Shown here one piece after another: positions 49,386 through 61,221 of a stretch of DNA of 64,000 nt. How positions within the stretch are numbered: the stretch's first letter is position 1; each line of letters begins with the position of its first letter. The position numbers were made by a program, and so were the translations under genes. The notes beneath the pieces are model-generated. The model worked only from the letters and a program-made list of their open reading frames with translations. It made no database searches and was not told the DNA's origin. This stretch comes from Mesostigma viride (taxonomy: Eukaryota > Streptophyta > Mesostigmatophyceae > Mesostigmatales > Mesostigmataceae). The stretch spans positions 3,024,932-3,088,931 of the forward strand of contig RPFO01000015.1 in the NCBI GenBank assembly GCA_009746045.1, given 5' to 3'.

Positions 49386-49734
49386 GGATGCTTTCGTCTA
49401 CTTCAGTTGTTAGCACAGCAATACATGGTATGCTGCGCTGCAACGAGCTGACGGTCCCGAAGTCCTTGCCCCGTGCATTAAAAAAAACGAAGAATGCCGG
49501 TTCCCCGCTGCACTGTACGACTGCCACGCACTACTGTAAGTACACTGTACGACTGCCCGGCGAAGAGGGGCAAGTTCCAGTCTCTGCTCAAGTTCCTGTC
49601 TCTGCTCTATACCTAGACGGAAACTTGAAAATAATGCTGTTCTCCGTGGCAAGGCTGATGGGCGATGGCAGAGCTGATGGCAGCGGATCTTCAGGACGTC
49701 GCGCCCAACGGCGCATTTTGTTACAAATCAACAT
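49386..49734 (-). promoter_or_regulatory. GSH1 upstream region
   Basis: About 350 bp between the GSH1 start codon and a truncated LINE. No TATA box or known element is certain. CACTGTACGACTGCC occurs twice, 33-34 bp apart (about 49511 and 49544), and CAAGTTCC-TCTCTGCTC is also repeated. The core promoter must lie here or in the LINE DNA beyond, but I cannot place it. Confidence 0.3.
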
Positions 49735-49736
49735 AT

Positions 49737-49954
49737 AAATTAAAAATATAGTTACTTACAGCAGAGTGAAATCACTCAAACCAAAGCAAACGCCCAGCTA
49801 TCATAATAAACCCGTATAGTAGTAGTATACAGAGCCATGTCAAAGCTCTATACTACGATAAGACCCATGGAAACTCCTAACGGGAGGAACCTAATAGCCC
49901 TGCTGCACCGCAAAATCAGCCCGCGTACGGCGGAGCCGGCGGCATGATGTCAGC
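49737..49954 (-). mobile_element. 3' fragment of a restriction-endonuclease-type LINE
   Basis: Inverted copy of 50745-50944: the last about 25 codons (TRADFAVQQGY end) and the 3' untranslated region. With the plus copy it makes a long inverted repeat around about 0.8 kb. Confidence 0.85.
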
Positions 49955-49968
49955 ATATATATTACGAC

Positions 49969-50944
49969 CTACGCGGGTATTCTGCACACGGCTGATTGGA
50001 TTGCTCTTTTCGCGGACCTCAACGCCCAGGGACGTGCGTGGCTGTTCTCGCTTTCCTTGCGGAGTGTGGGCTCGGCGTACCTTCGTGCTCTTCCCATGGC
50101 CCCCCCATTCGCCTTGGCTCCCAGCCACTACTCGGTGGCGCTCCGGCACCAGCTATTTGCCCCGCAGCCTCTTGTTCCGGCCGGGCGGCCTTGTGGTAGC
50201 TGTGGGCAGCCGCTGGATCCCACGGGGACTCACTACCTTGCCTGCATGGGGGGCCAACAGAATCAGAATTGGTATTTGTATTTGCACACTGTCCTCCTGA
50301 CGGTGGTGCTCGCCATGATTCGGTCGGTTTTCCCCACGCGAACATCCGGTCCGAGGATGCGGATGGCGCTGCCTTCTATTCCCCCAACCACCGGCCTGAC
50401 ATCGTGGTGCTGGACTTTGAGGGGGGTGGCCGGCATCTGCTTATTGACGTTTCGGTGGCGCGGCCCTTGGCTCTTAGCCACGTGGCTGGGGCCTCCCTCA
50501 CGGCAGGTTACACGGCGGACCGGGCGGAGCGGGCCAAGCTCCTGGCCTACGGCGACGTCGGGCACCATCGTGTGGTGCCCTTTGTCCTGGAGGAGTTTGG
50601 GGCCATGGGGCCCCTGACCTCCGCCTTCTTCAAGGAGTGTTGCCGGCTCCGGGAGGACCGGCTGGACCTGGAGGGCCAGCGGGCCCCATGGTCGGCGCGG
50701 ACCTGGACGTCATATTGGCGTCAGCGCTTGTCGGTGGCGCTGACTCGGGCCATGGCTGACATCATGCTCCGCCGTACGCGGGCTGATTTTGCGGTGCAGC
50801 AGGGCTATTAGGTTCCTCCCGTTAGGCGTTTCCATTGGTCTTATCGTAGTATAGAGCTTTGACATGGCTCTGTATATAGGTTTATAGCTGGGCGTTTGCT
50901 TTGGTTTGAGTGATTTCACTCTGCTGTAAGTAATTATATTTTTA
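49969..50944 (+). mobile_element. LINE with R2-type endonuclease domain, 5'-truncated
   Basis: Flanked by the exact 14-bp duplication ATATATATTACGAC (49955-49968 and 50945-50958). The frame near 50057-50260 gives ALPMAPPFALAPSHYSVALR and a zinc-binding motif CGSCGQPLDPTGTHYLAC (C-x2-C-x9-H-x3-C). After a disrupted stretch of about 50 bp, another frame gives RPDIVVLDFEGGGRHLLIDV, the PD-(D/E)XK core, then FVLEEFGAMGP and the end at 50811. This arrangement is that of the C-terminal restriction-like endonuclease of R2/NeSL/R4-type LINEs. The reverse transcriptase is missing from this copy. Confidence 0.8.
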
Positions 50945-50958
50945 ATATATATTACGAC

Positions 50959-51568
50959 GGGCAGGGTTGCCAGTACCTGCTCATCGATGTCTCCGTGGCT
51001 CGGCCGCTCTCCGGTCGCCACATCCTCCGGGCAGCTGTGGCCGATGCCGGCGCTGCTGCCGTTGTGGCTGAGCGCGACAAGTTTGCCTCCTACGGCAGTG
51101 TGGGGCCCCACCGGGTCATCCCCTTTGTCCTTGAGGAGTTCGGGGCCATGGGCCCCAAGACCGCGGAGTTTTTCCACGAGCCAGTGAGTGCTGCCAGCGC
51201 CCTGAAGACCGCCTCGACCTCGAGGGTCAGACCGCCCCGTAGTGGTCTGCCCGCACGTGGTCCTCGTATTGGCGGCAGCGCCTGTCACTCGCCCTCACTC
51301 GCACCGTGGCTGATCATGTTATTCCGCCGCACCCGGGCCGACTTTGTCGCGACCCATGCTGTCTAGATCCCTTCCAGGCCTGCATGGTGGGCCGGCAGCG
51401 CTGTTGCTGCGTGTAGTTTTGTGATGTATAGTTAGTTGTACCTTGTGCAGCTGGCGTGATCCTTGGATGTCCGTGTCAGATTAATTTCTTCAGGGTTATT
51501 CTCCCAGTTATCGGGTTTTTCCTTATGTTGCATGCCCATCTCACCTCCGTAATCTATCGTTCTCAATG
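50959..51568 (+). mobile_element. Related LINE fragment, copy 1
   Basis: Starts within the endonuclease core (QGCQYLLIDVSVARPLSG) and keeps SYGSVGPHRVIPFVLEEFGAMG. A frame change follows near SAASAL, then FRRTRADFVATHAV, stop and 3' untranslated region. Same family as 15179-15514, and a sister of the LINE just upstream. Confidence 0.8.
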
Positions 51569-51610
51569 AATATATATTCATAGAGAATGATAGATTACGG
51601 AGGTGAGATG
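51537..51610. repeat. Palindrome of LINE 3' ends
   Basis: CATCTCACCTCCGTAATC and the following bases meet their reverse complement around AATATATATT, giving about 37-bp imperfect arms. It looks like two 3' ends in opposite orientation. Confidence 0.85.
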
Positions 51611-51617
51611 ACAACAT

Positions 51618-51990
51618 ATATATGACAATGGGCAGGGTTGCCACCTGCTCATCGATGTCTCCGTGCATGGCTCGGCCGCTCTCCGGTCGCCACATCCTCC
51701 GGGCAGCTGTGGATGCCGGCGCTGCTGCCGCTGTGGCTGAGCGCGACAAGTTTGCCTCCTACGGCAGTGTGGGGCCCCACCGGGTCATCCCCTTTGTCCT
51801 TGAGGAGTTCGGGGCCATGATGGGCCCCAAGACCGCGGAGTTTTTCCACGAGCCAGTGAGTGCTGCCAGCGCCGTGAAGACCGCCTCGACCTCGAGGGTC
51901 AGACCGCCCCGTGGTCTGCCCGCACGTGGTCCTCGTATTGGCGGCAGCGCCTGTCACTCGCCCTCACTCGCACCGTGGCTGATGTTGATC
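51618..51990 (+). mobile_element. Related LINE fragment, copy 2
   Basis: Near-identical to 50959-51310 and truncated at the same 5' point (GGGCAGGGTTGCC). It ends at about 51990 without the 3' end. The flank ATATATATGAC precedes it. Confidence 0.8.
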
Positions 51991-52199
51991 AACCAGGTGA
52001 TTTGTGGTGCCAGCGGGGCCAGATTATTTTCTTGGCATTTTTCATCCATGGCATGTGGATCGGACCGCATGGGCGGGCGGGAGGGCAGAGAGGGCAGGGC
52101 AGGCCAGGCCAGGCCAGGCAGGGGAGGCTGCAAGCGTATGCAGCACAGGTACTGTAGGCTGGCAGTCAAGGGGCAAGGGGCAGGGGACATGGGGCATGA

Positions 52200-53420
52200 G
52201 CCCCCCCCCACACACACTCATGCATGCCAGCCACCCCACAAACCCACGCACGCATGCCAGCCCTCCCCCAAACCCACGCACGCATGCCAGCCACCCCCCA
52301 CATGCACGCATGCATGCCAGCCATCCCGCAAACCCACGCATGCATGCCAGCCCCTCCCTCACCCACGCATGCATGCCAGCCCCCCCACAAAGCCACGCAT
52401 GCATGCCAGCCACCCCCCACATGCACGCATGCATGCCAGCCACCCCACCAACCCACGCATGCATGCCAGCCACCCCCCACACCCACGTACACATGCCAGC
52501 CACCCCCCACACCCACGCACGCATGGCAGCCACCCCACGATCGAACCCACGCACGCCTGCCAGTCCCCCCCTAAACCCACACATGCATGGCAGCTCCCCA
52601 CCACACCCACGCATGCATGCCACTCCCCCCACACCCACGCACGCATGCCAGCCCCCCCCAAACCCACGTACGCATGCCAGCCCCCCACACACCCACGCAT
52701 GCATGGCAGCCACCCCATGAACCCTGGCACGCACGCGTGGCAGCCACCCCTAAAACCCACGCACGTATGCCAGCTCCCCACCACACCCACGCACGCATGC
52801 CAGCCCCCCCCACATGCACGCACGCATGGAATCCCCCACCCAAACCCACGCACGCATGCCAGCCCCCCCACACCCACGCATGCATGGCAGCCCCCCCCAC
52901 ACCCACGCACGCATGGAAGCCCCCACCCAACCCACGCACGCATGCCAGCCACCCCACAAACCCACACTGTCACGCATGCCAGCCCCCCCACACCCACGCA
53001 CGCATGCCAGCCCGCCCCCAACCCACGCACACATGCCAGCCCTCCCCCACATGCACGCATGCATGCCAGGGCTCCACCCCACAAACCCACGCACGCATAT
53101 GCAAGCACCCCCCCACATGCATGCATGCATGCATGCATGCCAGCCACCCCACAAACCCACGCACGAATGCCAGCCACCCCCCACATGCATGTGCATGCCA
53201 GCCACCCCCCACACCCACGTACGCATGCCAGCCACCCCCCACACCCACGCACGCATGCCAGCCACCCCACGAACCCACGCACGCATGCCAGCCACCCCCC
53301 ACATGCATGTGCATGCCAGCCACCCCCCACACCCACGTACGCATGCCAGCCACCCCCCACACCCACGCACGCATGCCAGCCACCCCACGAACCCACGCAC
53401 GCATGCCAGCCACCCCCTAT
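52200..53420. repeat. CATGC-rich minisatellite with higher-order repeats
   Basis: Roughly forty variable units of 27-33 bp contain CATGCCAGCCACCCC and ACCCACGCACG. Near the right end a block of about 120 bp (around 53175-53290) is repeated almost exactly at 53295-53410. Long frames in all phases are by-products. The array ends next to the Copia-like element at 53430. Confidence 0.95.
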
Positions 53421-53649
53421 GTAGCTTGCGCCAAGGTACAGGACTCGTTCCTGGGATCTGGTACCTCTGCGCACCCAACTCACGTGCATGGGTCAAACGT
53501 AGTAGGGAGGATCAGCAGGTCCCCAGCGATGGGCTCCTTTGTATCAGGACCCTCTGCCTCTTGACCCCTCACAGCCCTTACAGCCACACTAAGACCCTGG
53601 GAGTAGCGATATCTCTGCAAGGGAAGGCGGCCCTGCCCTTCTATAATGC

Positions 53650-53940
53650 TAATTCCTCAGAGGATATCCTCACCCCTGGCAAGCACAAGAAGTTCTGACC
53701 TAGAATGGCAGGCCCCTGATACCCTTCTACCACACTGAACGTGCCACGTTCACGGTGGGCACCCCCAGGATAGGCACACTCACTTCTCCCAAGATCTTCA
53801 TGGACACATTCCCTGAGAAATCAGACACAGCTAGGCAGCTCTAGGGGATGACCACTGCAAGCCTGCAGCATCCTCTACCCTTAGAATGGACACCTGTGAG
53901 TTGGTATCCACCTCTAGTGCTGGCCTGCCCCACATGACCC
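53650..53940 (-). pseudogene. Aspartic-protease-like segment
   Basis: Minus-strand reading gives ALEVDTNSQVSILRVE, resembling a retroelement protease active site (usually DTGS/DSGA, here DTNS). A second half follows with VSDFSGNVSMKILGEVSVP, then VVEGYQGPAILGQNFL after stops or frame changes. It lies downstream of the integrase, an unusual place for a Copia-type protease. It could be a remnant of another element. Confidence 0.45.
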
Positions 53941-54135
53941 CCATCCCGTGATCAAGCTTAGATACCTTGGGATCACGCTTGCTGTTCTGCAGAGCTCGAA
54001 TGATGTCCGCCATAAGCAGCCCCCTGGACTGTATAGTGCAGCCGACTGGCCACCTCTGGCCTTGTGACAGACGTCTCAGCAGACTCCTGCTCACCCTCAT
54101 CCATCCAGTACAGACCATAATCCAAGCATGGCGGG

Positions 54136-55200
54136 TTAGCATCTACTCACCTGGCTCTCATCCTGCTCATCTCCCTCCAAGGGAGGATCAGGGCCGTCTT
54201 CAGGCCAGATCGCAGTTGGCCTTCTCTCCTTGACGTGAGCCCAGGATAGCCTGTACACGTGCTTGGGCCTACTCTCCAAAGCCACCAGACAAAAATGGTT
54301 AGCCTCTTCCACATGGGTTACCAGCCCATCTTGCCACTTCCCACGCTTGCCTGGTAATGATGGTTCCTTCCACATCCTGACCCTCAGTCCCACCTGGGGC
54401 CTCAGCATTTTCCAGCCCTTGTCCTTCCTTCTCAACCTGGAGAACACCCTGTCTGCCTTCTTCAGGCAGGCAGCCACCACGTCCTGTGACAGCATAGTGG
54501 GCATACCAAACTGCAGTGCTAGGGGAGAGACTGCCACACCATCATAGTAATAGTAGGTTACCCTGTGGTTAAGCTGCACTCCTCTATGCCCTTACACCAA
54601 GCTGCTTTCTCTAGAGCTGATGCCACAACAGGCACACTCCTAGCTGCTAGCACCACTGTTTTTACTTCACGTATCACGTAGTTATAGATCTCTCTACAGC
54701 TCCCTGCTGCCCATGGGATTCCCTAGGGACCACTACCAACTTACAAGGAAGCTGGTCAGCCAGCTTGAGCAAGCAGTCAAACTGCAAGTCAGCTTGCACC
54801 TTGGTGTACACCCCAAAGCCTGGCAACAAAGACTGGAGACCCATCAACAGCTGATGCTCCTGCATTCCAGGTAGAATGGTCAGCAACCTATATCTGCTAA
54901 ACCTATCCACCCCCACCAACAGATACATGCCCCTGATATGCTGGATGTCCACCTGGATATCCCCCCGCTCTCTAGCAGGTTCTCTGGCATGGGACTGCAT
55001 GTGGGAGGCGAATAACATTCTCCTGACAGACACAATTCTGAGCAGCTGCATGCACTGCAGGCCTCAAGCAAAGGCTCTTTGCCAATCTTCCAAGCATGCA
55101 AGCATCTCTGCCTGCTTAGAATGGCCAAAGATATGGTGTAGTGTGTTTCCAGCCTGAGCATAGCTCAACCCCCTGTCAGCCTGGCTGCACAGAGAGGAAC
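54136..55200 (-). pseudogene. Copia-like integrase, disrupted
   Basis: From the right, AGNTLHHIFGHSKQAEM is the pre-integrase histidine region. It is followed by CSACSCSELC-like cysteines in a shifted frame. The core has GDIQVDIQHIRGMYLLVGVD (first aspartate), VYTKVQADLQFD (second) and ESHGQQGAVERSITT (glutamate). A C-terminal part (54579-54136) has RKDKGWKMLRPQVGLRVRMW and WQDGLVTHVEEANHF. Stops and frame changes make it inactive. Confidence 0.7.
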
Positions 55201-55566
55201 GTGACAAAGACTGTGTGCTAGGGACAGCACGACCCACCTGCTGTTCTCTTGCTCCAGGGACCTCCTCCAAGGAAGCTCGGCTCCCAGAGCCAGCTAGCCC
55301 CGGTTCCCACGGGAGCAGCAGGTCCTTCCAGTCTGGTGGCTTGACTCCCAGAGCCAACCCCAGCCACTGGAGACCCTGCACCTGCCACAGGCACAGGGAA
55401 TTCCACTGCTGCAGCAGCGTTATTGCAATCTTTGAGTGGAAGCACCTCATCATTCCCAACCCCTTGCTGCTGCACAAGAGGGACACCCCCATTACTATGT
55501 ACAACTGATGTCTGTCCCACCTGGGGTGTTTGACTATTTACAGGGGACAACACCTCAAGTCATGGC

Positions 55567-56981
55567 TTACCGGCCCCCTGCATGGCCAGAGCCTGCTCCA
55601 GCAGACTTGGCCTGGTCTGGGCAGTCACGTCGCCAATGACCTGTCCTGCCACATCCAAAGCACTTGTCATCCTTCCCAGCAGTAGTCTTCTTCAGACCAC
55701 CCTGGTTTTGGCTGCTCTGACTGGCCTGGGTGCCCTGGCCCTGGCTCTTGCCTTGCCCTTGGCCACCCTTGTTGTTCTGCTGACCACCTTGGTGACCTCC
55801 AGCCTGCATGCTGCTGACCCTTGCATTTGGATCCCTGATGCTGGCCCTTGCCGCCTTGGTTACCATTCTGCCTGCGTCTGTTAGCCCTCTGACGCCTACC
55901 TGTCACTAGGCCTGGGATCTACCTGAGCACCTTGCCCAGGGGCATCACCATGGACCTGATGAGCGGAGGCTGAAGAGGCACCAATGACCTGGATTGCCTT
56001 GCAAGCAGCATCAGATGGACGGATATTGAAAATAACCCTTTGCAAGGCTGTCCATGTCCCATCTGTCTGATCAGCAAACATATCCTAGCTGCATTTCTCC
56101 CATCCACACTCAGCCCCATGCGATCCAGGAAGTGAGTCTGCCACTGCTCTGTCAGTCAGCAAGAAGCCATGCTTGGCCCCCTTCTCCCTGATGCGTGTGA
56201 GCCGTTGTGCACAGCTCCTCAGCTACTGTGCCCTTGATCTCAAAGGTATCATAGCTGAGCTTATAGTGATTAGTGAGGTTGAGAACCTTATCAGAGAACT
56301 CCTGACGTAGGCCCTCTAGAAACTGTGTCCAGGTCAGCTTGTCCTTGACAGGAACTGTGTCCAGGTCTGCTTGCCTAGCCTTGTCCCTCACACGCTCACT
56401 GGAATCCCTATTAGTCGTGGATGTGTGGAATACCTGCACAAGGTTGACAGTGGGATCTACAGAGCATGCTACCAGCTCCATATCCTCCAACCACTTGTCT
56501 AGCTCTTCCTGCCCCACAGGAGGCTTGAGAGGCTTCTGGGCTGGCCATTCATCACAGCCACAGCACTCATACATATGAGGTCTAGTCCCAGGGCAAAGCA
56601 CGAGGGTCACTACCAATTAATGGCAGGAGCCCCTACTACCGCTGCTGAAGGCCCAGGAACATTAGATGCAGGTGGAGGTACAACAACAGAGTCAGGCCCA
56701 CGAGCTCTCTTACCCGTGCCTTGACGTTCTGGCTCCCGTCCTAGCCCTCCCCCGTCAGCACCACGCCGTCGGTTGGCCACCCTGCACGTACGCTCCTCCC
56801 CTTGTGCCACCTCCTTCCGTTTCCGGTTGGATGCCCTCCTGCCATTGGCGCCCTCTGCCGTTGGGATTGGCTGTCTCTCTGGCACGACGCTGGCGGGGCC
56901 TCCAGTATCCGCCCTTGCTTCACCACCGCCATCCCCTGCCCCGCTCCCGCTGCCGCTCCGGCTGCGCGTGTTACGAAGCAT
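55567..56981 (-). pseudogene. Copia-like gag with zinc knuckle, frameshifted
   Basis: The N-terminal frame (56981-56610) is Arg/Gly/Ala-rich. The next frame (56616-56152) has LTWTQFLEGLRQEFSDKVLN, typical of the UBN2/gag capsid region. A third frame (55866-55567) is Gln/Gly-rich and ends with the CCHC knuckle CFGCGRTGHWRRDC. The order and content are those of a Ty1/copia gag, broken by at least two frame changes. Confidence 0.75.
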
Positions 56982-57038
56982 TATAAAATACTAAATACAA
57001 CACACGCAGATATGGAACCACTCAGGCCGACGCACCAC

Positions 57039-58348
57039 CTACCGGCCAGACGAGGCCGCCTCCTGGCCTGCACTCGCCTGTGACTCCTCACGTTCCTCAC
57101 ACACCACAACACCCTCAGCAACCAGTGTGGCTGCTGCTGCTGTGACTATCTTGAGGTCCGGGTTGAACTCTCCCAAGACGCAGGTAACTGGTCGCCCGTC
57201 TTCCTTGCGTTCGACCGGGTGCTGCTCTTCACCTGGATTGCGATACCAGGCGAGGTTGCGAACCCACCGCTTACCGCCCCCAGCAAGCTCGTTCTGCTCG
57301 CCGCGGCCGTAACGATCGTATTCGTGAGTTACCTCGCGAGGGACGTGCAGATCTGCTCGCTGCCTCTCCTCGTAGGTTGCGGTTGTGCCGTCGCCCTCGT
57401 TGATCTGCTGGGCTGAGCGCTTCACGGAGCCTTCCGGCTTGTCGGTCCACTTGTATAAAGGACGTCCTCAGGCGTCTTTTCGACACCAGTGACTATTTCA
57501 ACCTCCGCACCCGTACGCTGTGGTGGTTTCCGGCCTTGGCGTGTCAAGCCGGGAGTACACCCCGAAAGGCTGTGTGGTAATAAAGAATCGGTCCGCGTAA
57601 CCTCTTGACTCCTGCAAAAGAACCGAAACCAGATTCTCAATTGTTTGAGCGAATACCTCAGACTGCCGTGCTCCACGGGTTCACCACCTCGCGTGCTCTG
57701 GCGTTCCGGATGATGTCGGCGTCCGGTAACCCCTCCCCCAGCACAGCTGTAATTGCCACCCAGTGGTTGAACAGCCTTGTGCTACCCAGCGCTGTCGCCA
57801 CAATCTGGCTAAGCGCCTCCCTGGCTAGGTCGTGACCGGCTAAGGTGATATGGCCGCCCTGATAGGCTACCTCTACGTTGTTGTCAGTTTCAGCTAGCGC
57901 GTCTCGAATGCGCACCAACTCCTCCACCGCCACCCACCCTGTCTCACCCGGGGAAATTACGACGCGAGCCCGTTGAACAATTGGGTCCGCCGCCGCTGGC
58001 CTGTTGCATGCCTCCCCCACAAATCGCCACCCACCCCTCTTCTGCCAAGTGCCTTGCTACGAAGGCCGCTTGCACGAACGTCGGGGCGTTCTCTTTGTTA
58101 CGGTATGGGTAAAACGCTTGCGAATCCCGCTGCTCACTCGCCTCACCAGCACCGTGGCTGCTTGACGATGAACCCTGGACATGAAAACGCTTGGAAGCAA
58201 TAGTACGATTTGCACAGCACCTCGTCAGCAGAGCTTGTGAGCTCCTGGTCTTGCTGGCTGGAATGACCCTAGGCTGCTGGCTAGCAACCTTTATCCTCAC
58301 ACCAGGCCTACGACCCTCGATAGGCTCGCCACTCGTCGTGACGACCAA
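57039..58348 (-). pseudogene. Leader ORFs between LTR and gag
   Basis: Three successive minus-strand frames: 58348-57944 (135 codons, starting inside the LTR), 58020-57658 (121) and 57425-57039 (129). The middle one reads VRIRDALAETDNNVEVAYQG and ITLAGHDLAREALSQIVATA, a globular-looking, non-repetitive sequence. I recognise no family. They could be exons, a captured gene fragment or an extended gag N-terminus. Confidence 0.35.
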
Positions 58349-58862
58349 GGTTCGTGTGTGAAGACGCTCGTTGCCTCGTTGAGCCTCGAGCTATATGCAA
58401 CCTCGTTCCATCCTTGTTCCTCGGTCATGAGCAATGCTGTGCAACGCTACTTTGCCAGAGCCTCGTATCGCTGCCCTGCATCCTCGTTGCAGGCAGCATA
58501 CAGGAATCTCTGGCTATCCTGTGTCTAGCTAGGACAGCACAGGACCTGCCACAGTTCTGCATGGACTTACATCCTTGCAGACCTGCTGGCTGGCTACTGG
58601 CTTCTACTAGCCACAGGACCGTTGCGTCCTCAGTACACTGTGTCCCAGTCACGTGATGGTTCAGGCTAAGCCTGTGCAGGCACTGCCTGCCACGTGTCCT
58701 GTCCACTATGCCCTGAGAGTGCACCGCCCCCGCCCACCGGTCGGCAGTACTTCGGGACCTGATATCTCTCTAGTCCCTCGTCTGTTCCAGGCGGTTGATA
58801 CGGCGTTGGAAAGGTCTCCTCAACCTGCATCCATCTAGCACATTGGTGCCCCAATATGCTAA
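58280..58862 (-). repeat. Copia-type LTR, uninterrupted copy
   Basis: The complete counterpart of 1-427 plus 8011-8166. By orientation it is the 5' LTR of the gag/integrase half. The exact ends are uncertain: similarity to the other copy stops at GCTAAC on the right, and the other copy is cut by the window on the left. Confidence 0.75.
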
Positions 58863-58960
58863 CTTTATAGGCCATATGCCCCTTCTCAAGGGCTATGTGC
58901 TACATATACTCCCAACGGAGTTATGTTCCTAATTAATTAATTAATTAATTAATTAATTAA

Positions 58961-61217
58961 GGGGTCCGGACGGACCTGCCCCCCCCCAAATTGAATACAC
59001 ATGTTTTGCACTCAATACCCATGCTGGCAATGCAAATTATGATGGGGGACCATAAATATGACCCTTGGGCATGCATCTGGCTACTTTTTGAGTTCAAGGC
59101 CCATCACAATACATGTGCAGGGAGCTTTTTTTGGCGCGCACACCCCCTAAAAGCACGGATTGCCTAGGACAACCCCCCCACACTTGTGTACCAAACACCA
59201 TATTCCAGTCAAATCCCCACCCAGACCAAGGAATGGAGCTAATTTGCAGCACCAAAACCGCACGTCTGGGCATACTTTGGCAGTTTACCGAAAAATACGT
59301 CTTTTTTGTGACTAAAAAAAAAAATCAAATCAAATGCGCGTGAGTTGGGCCCAGGGAGATATAGATAACTTCCACAGGGTGGGAATATCAATGGGACCAA
59401 TTTTCAGCTCATTCTGACCACGTATGTGAACAGGCATCACTTTTGTATGAAAAAAAAAAATGCACGAAAATACGGTTTTATGCCAAATGGCTGCACCAAT
59501 CACAACCTTGCCCACCACCAAGTGGGGCAAACAAGGTGCCAGCAAGTTATTTATCATGCAAACTATCTTGGAATCAAAATTCAGGTCATTCTGAGCTAGA
59601 CTGATGGCATAAACTAGTGTCCTCAACTGCCACCCCTCAACCCTAGTATAGACTGGCATGAGCTCAAACATAACCCTTTTCATCACCTGCCCACCACAAA
59701 TCATCAGAATCCTAACATAGACGGCTGCCAATTGAGTTATACAAACAGCCACCAAATGCAGGATCAAGCTGAGCATGAGCCTTGAGTACTAGAGAGGTCA
59801 TTCATAGCATGCAGCACCACACTATGGTAGCATAGTTGGCAATCTTCATTGGTAATAACAGAAATGTTTAGAGGCCCAAGCAACGTTCAATAGCAACAGA
59901 AACAAGTGGGATTAGATGGGTGACTCGTACATGCTAGCCACACCCCACACCTCACCATGGTTGTAAACCATGCTCAACAATAAGGTGCATAAACAGCATG
60001 CTCATATACACGTGCTATGCTGACTTAGAGTAGAGGATGATGCCTCAATCAACCAGCAATAATAACACAATGTTCTAACCCTGCAGGTTCACATCACCCC
60101 GTTCAAAAACCAACCAACAAAACAGAACTGTAAGCGCAAACACGAGATACAGCAAAGCCATAAGAGAAATGGCTTGCAGCCATCCTCATAAGCATGGCTA
60201 GCATCCTTGAGAGCACATTGATTGTGATGCATAGTGGCTGTGATCCACAAATCTAAAGAGAACACACACGTAAGCATAGCTTACACATATACAAAGCATG
60301 GCCAGCAAGAGAAGTATAGCCACCTTGTTTCCCAGCACGTTGAGACGCACGGTTCATATGCTCGCCAGCTTGTTGCATGCCGCCCTCGAGGCATGCCGGG
60401 GTACGTGTTGAATATGCAATATAAGCACTCTGCCATCCAAATCCTTCCATATATCATTACATTAACGTAGCAGCTTACCTTGATATTACCCAAATCAATC
60501 CTAGACAGGATTTCAGAGCTTGCCACGCATAACGTAAGCGAATCGGTTGAAAGCTGCCGGAAAACTAGAGACGTGCATGCAGCAAGCGGCGAACAAAACA
60601 ACGCACCCTTCCAGGAAACCGTGCTGAAAGCTTAGAATAAAGGGATTTCTAAACGCAATAGACTTCGGGGGTAACCACTGGATAATAGACGTACAATGGC
60701 ATGCTATCTTTCCTGACAAGGCGCGCAAGAAATGCCAGCCACCCATGGACGGGTTGACAGCGCATAAAGCAGGACCTGGCGTTTTCTTTCCGAAAATGAC
60801 GAGGAAAAGTAATAAAATAAAAGGTTCTTTAACATTTTCAATCTCCCCGTTAATGAAAGTTGCTTTCTGCATCGCTAGGGACTAAGAACCTTTGTAATTA
60901 TCGCTGTAGGCATGTATTGCTGCTGATTCGTTGCGGCAAGATTTCCGGGCCAGACCCCCTCGCAAACGCGGATGAAAAATGGCATCGATCTCGTCAATAA
61001 TGCATCTTCGGCTACGCAAGATCATGATGAAACTTTAATTTGACGCATCTGCATAATTTTCTGCGGTCTTATTGCCATATTACTGCATTTATTACCTAAC
61101 GCACGTCGCCATGGCCAACTTGGCGCAAGGGTTACGCGCATCGTGCACCACAATTTCACGTGACGGGTACCGGCGCGAATTTTTTGGCGCGAAATAATTC
61201 CGGTCCGTCCGGACCCC
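58961..61217. mobile_element. TTAA-flanked piggyBac-like element
   Basis: Perfect inverted ends GGGGTCCGGACGGACC ... GGTCCGTCCGGACCCC (themselves nearly palindromic), with TTAA on both sides (58957-58960, 61218-61221). The right end contains GCGAATTTTTTGGCGCG, as in 11512-13402. The 2,257-bp interior has no recognisable transposase. The left flank is a longer TTAA array, possibly an RTE-type tail. Confidence 0.75.
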
Positions 61218-61221
61218 TTAA

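Noticed and set aside
51622-53424. A 600-codon plus-strand frame rich in THACQPPP
   Set aside because: It fuses a LINE fragment to the CATGC minisatellite; all frames of the array stay open and the peptides are pure repeat.
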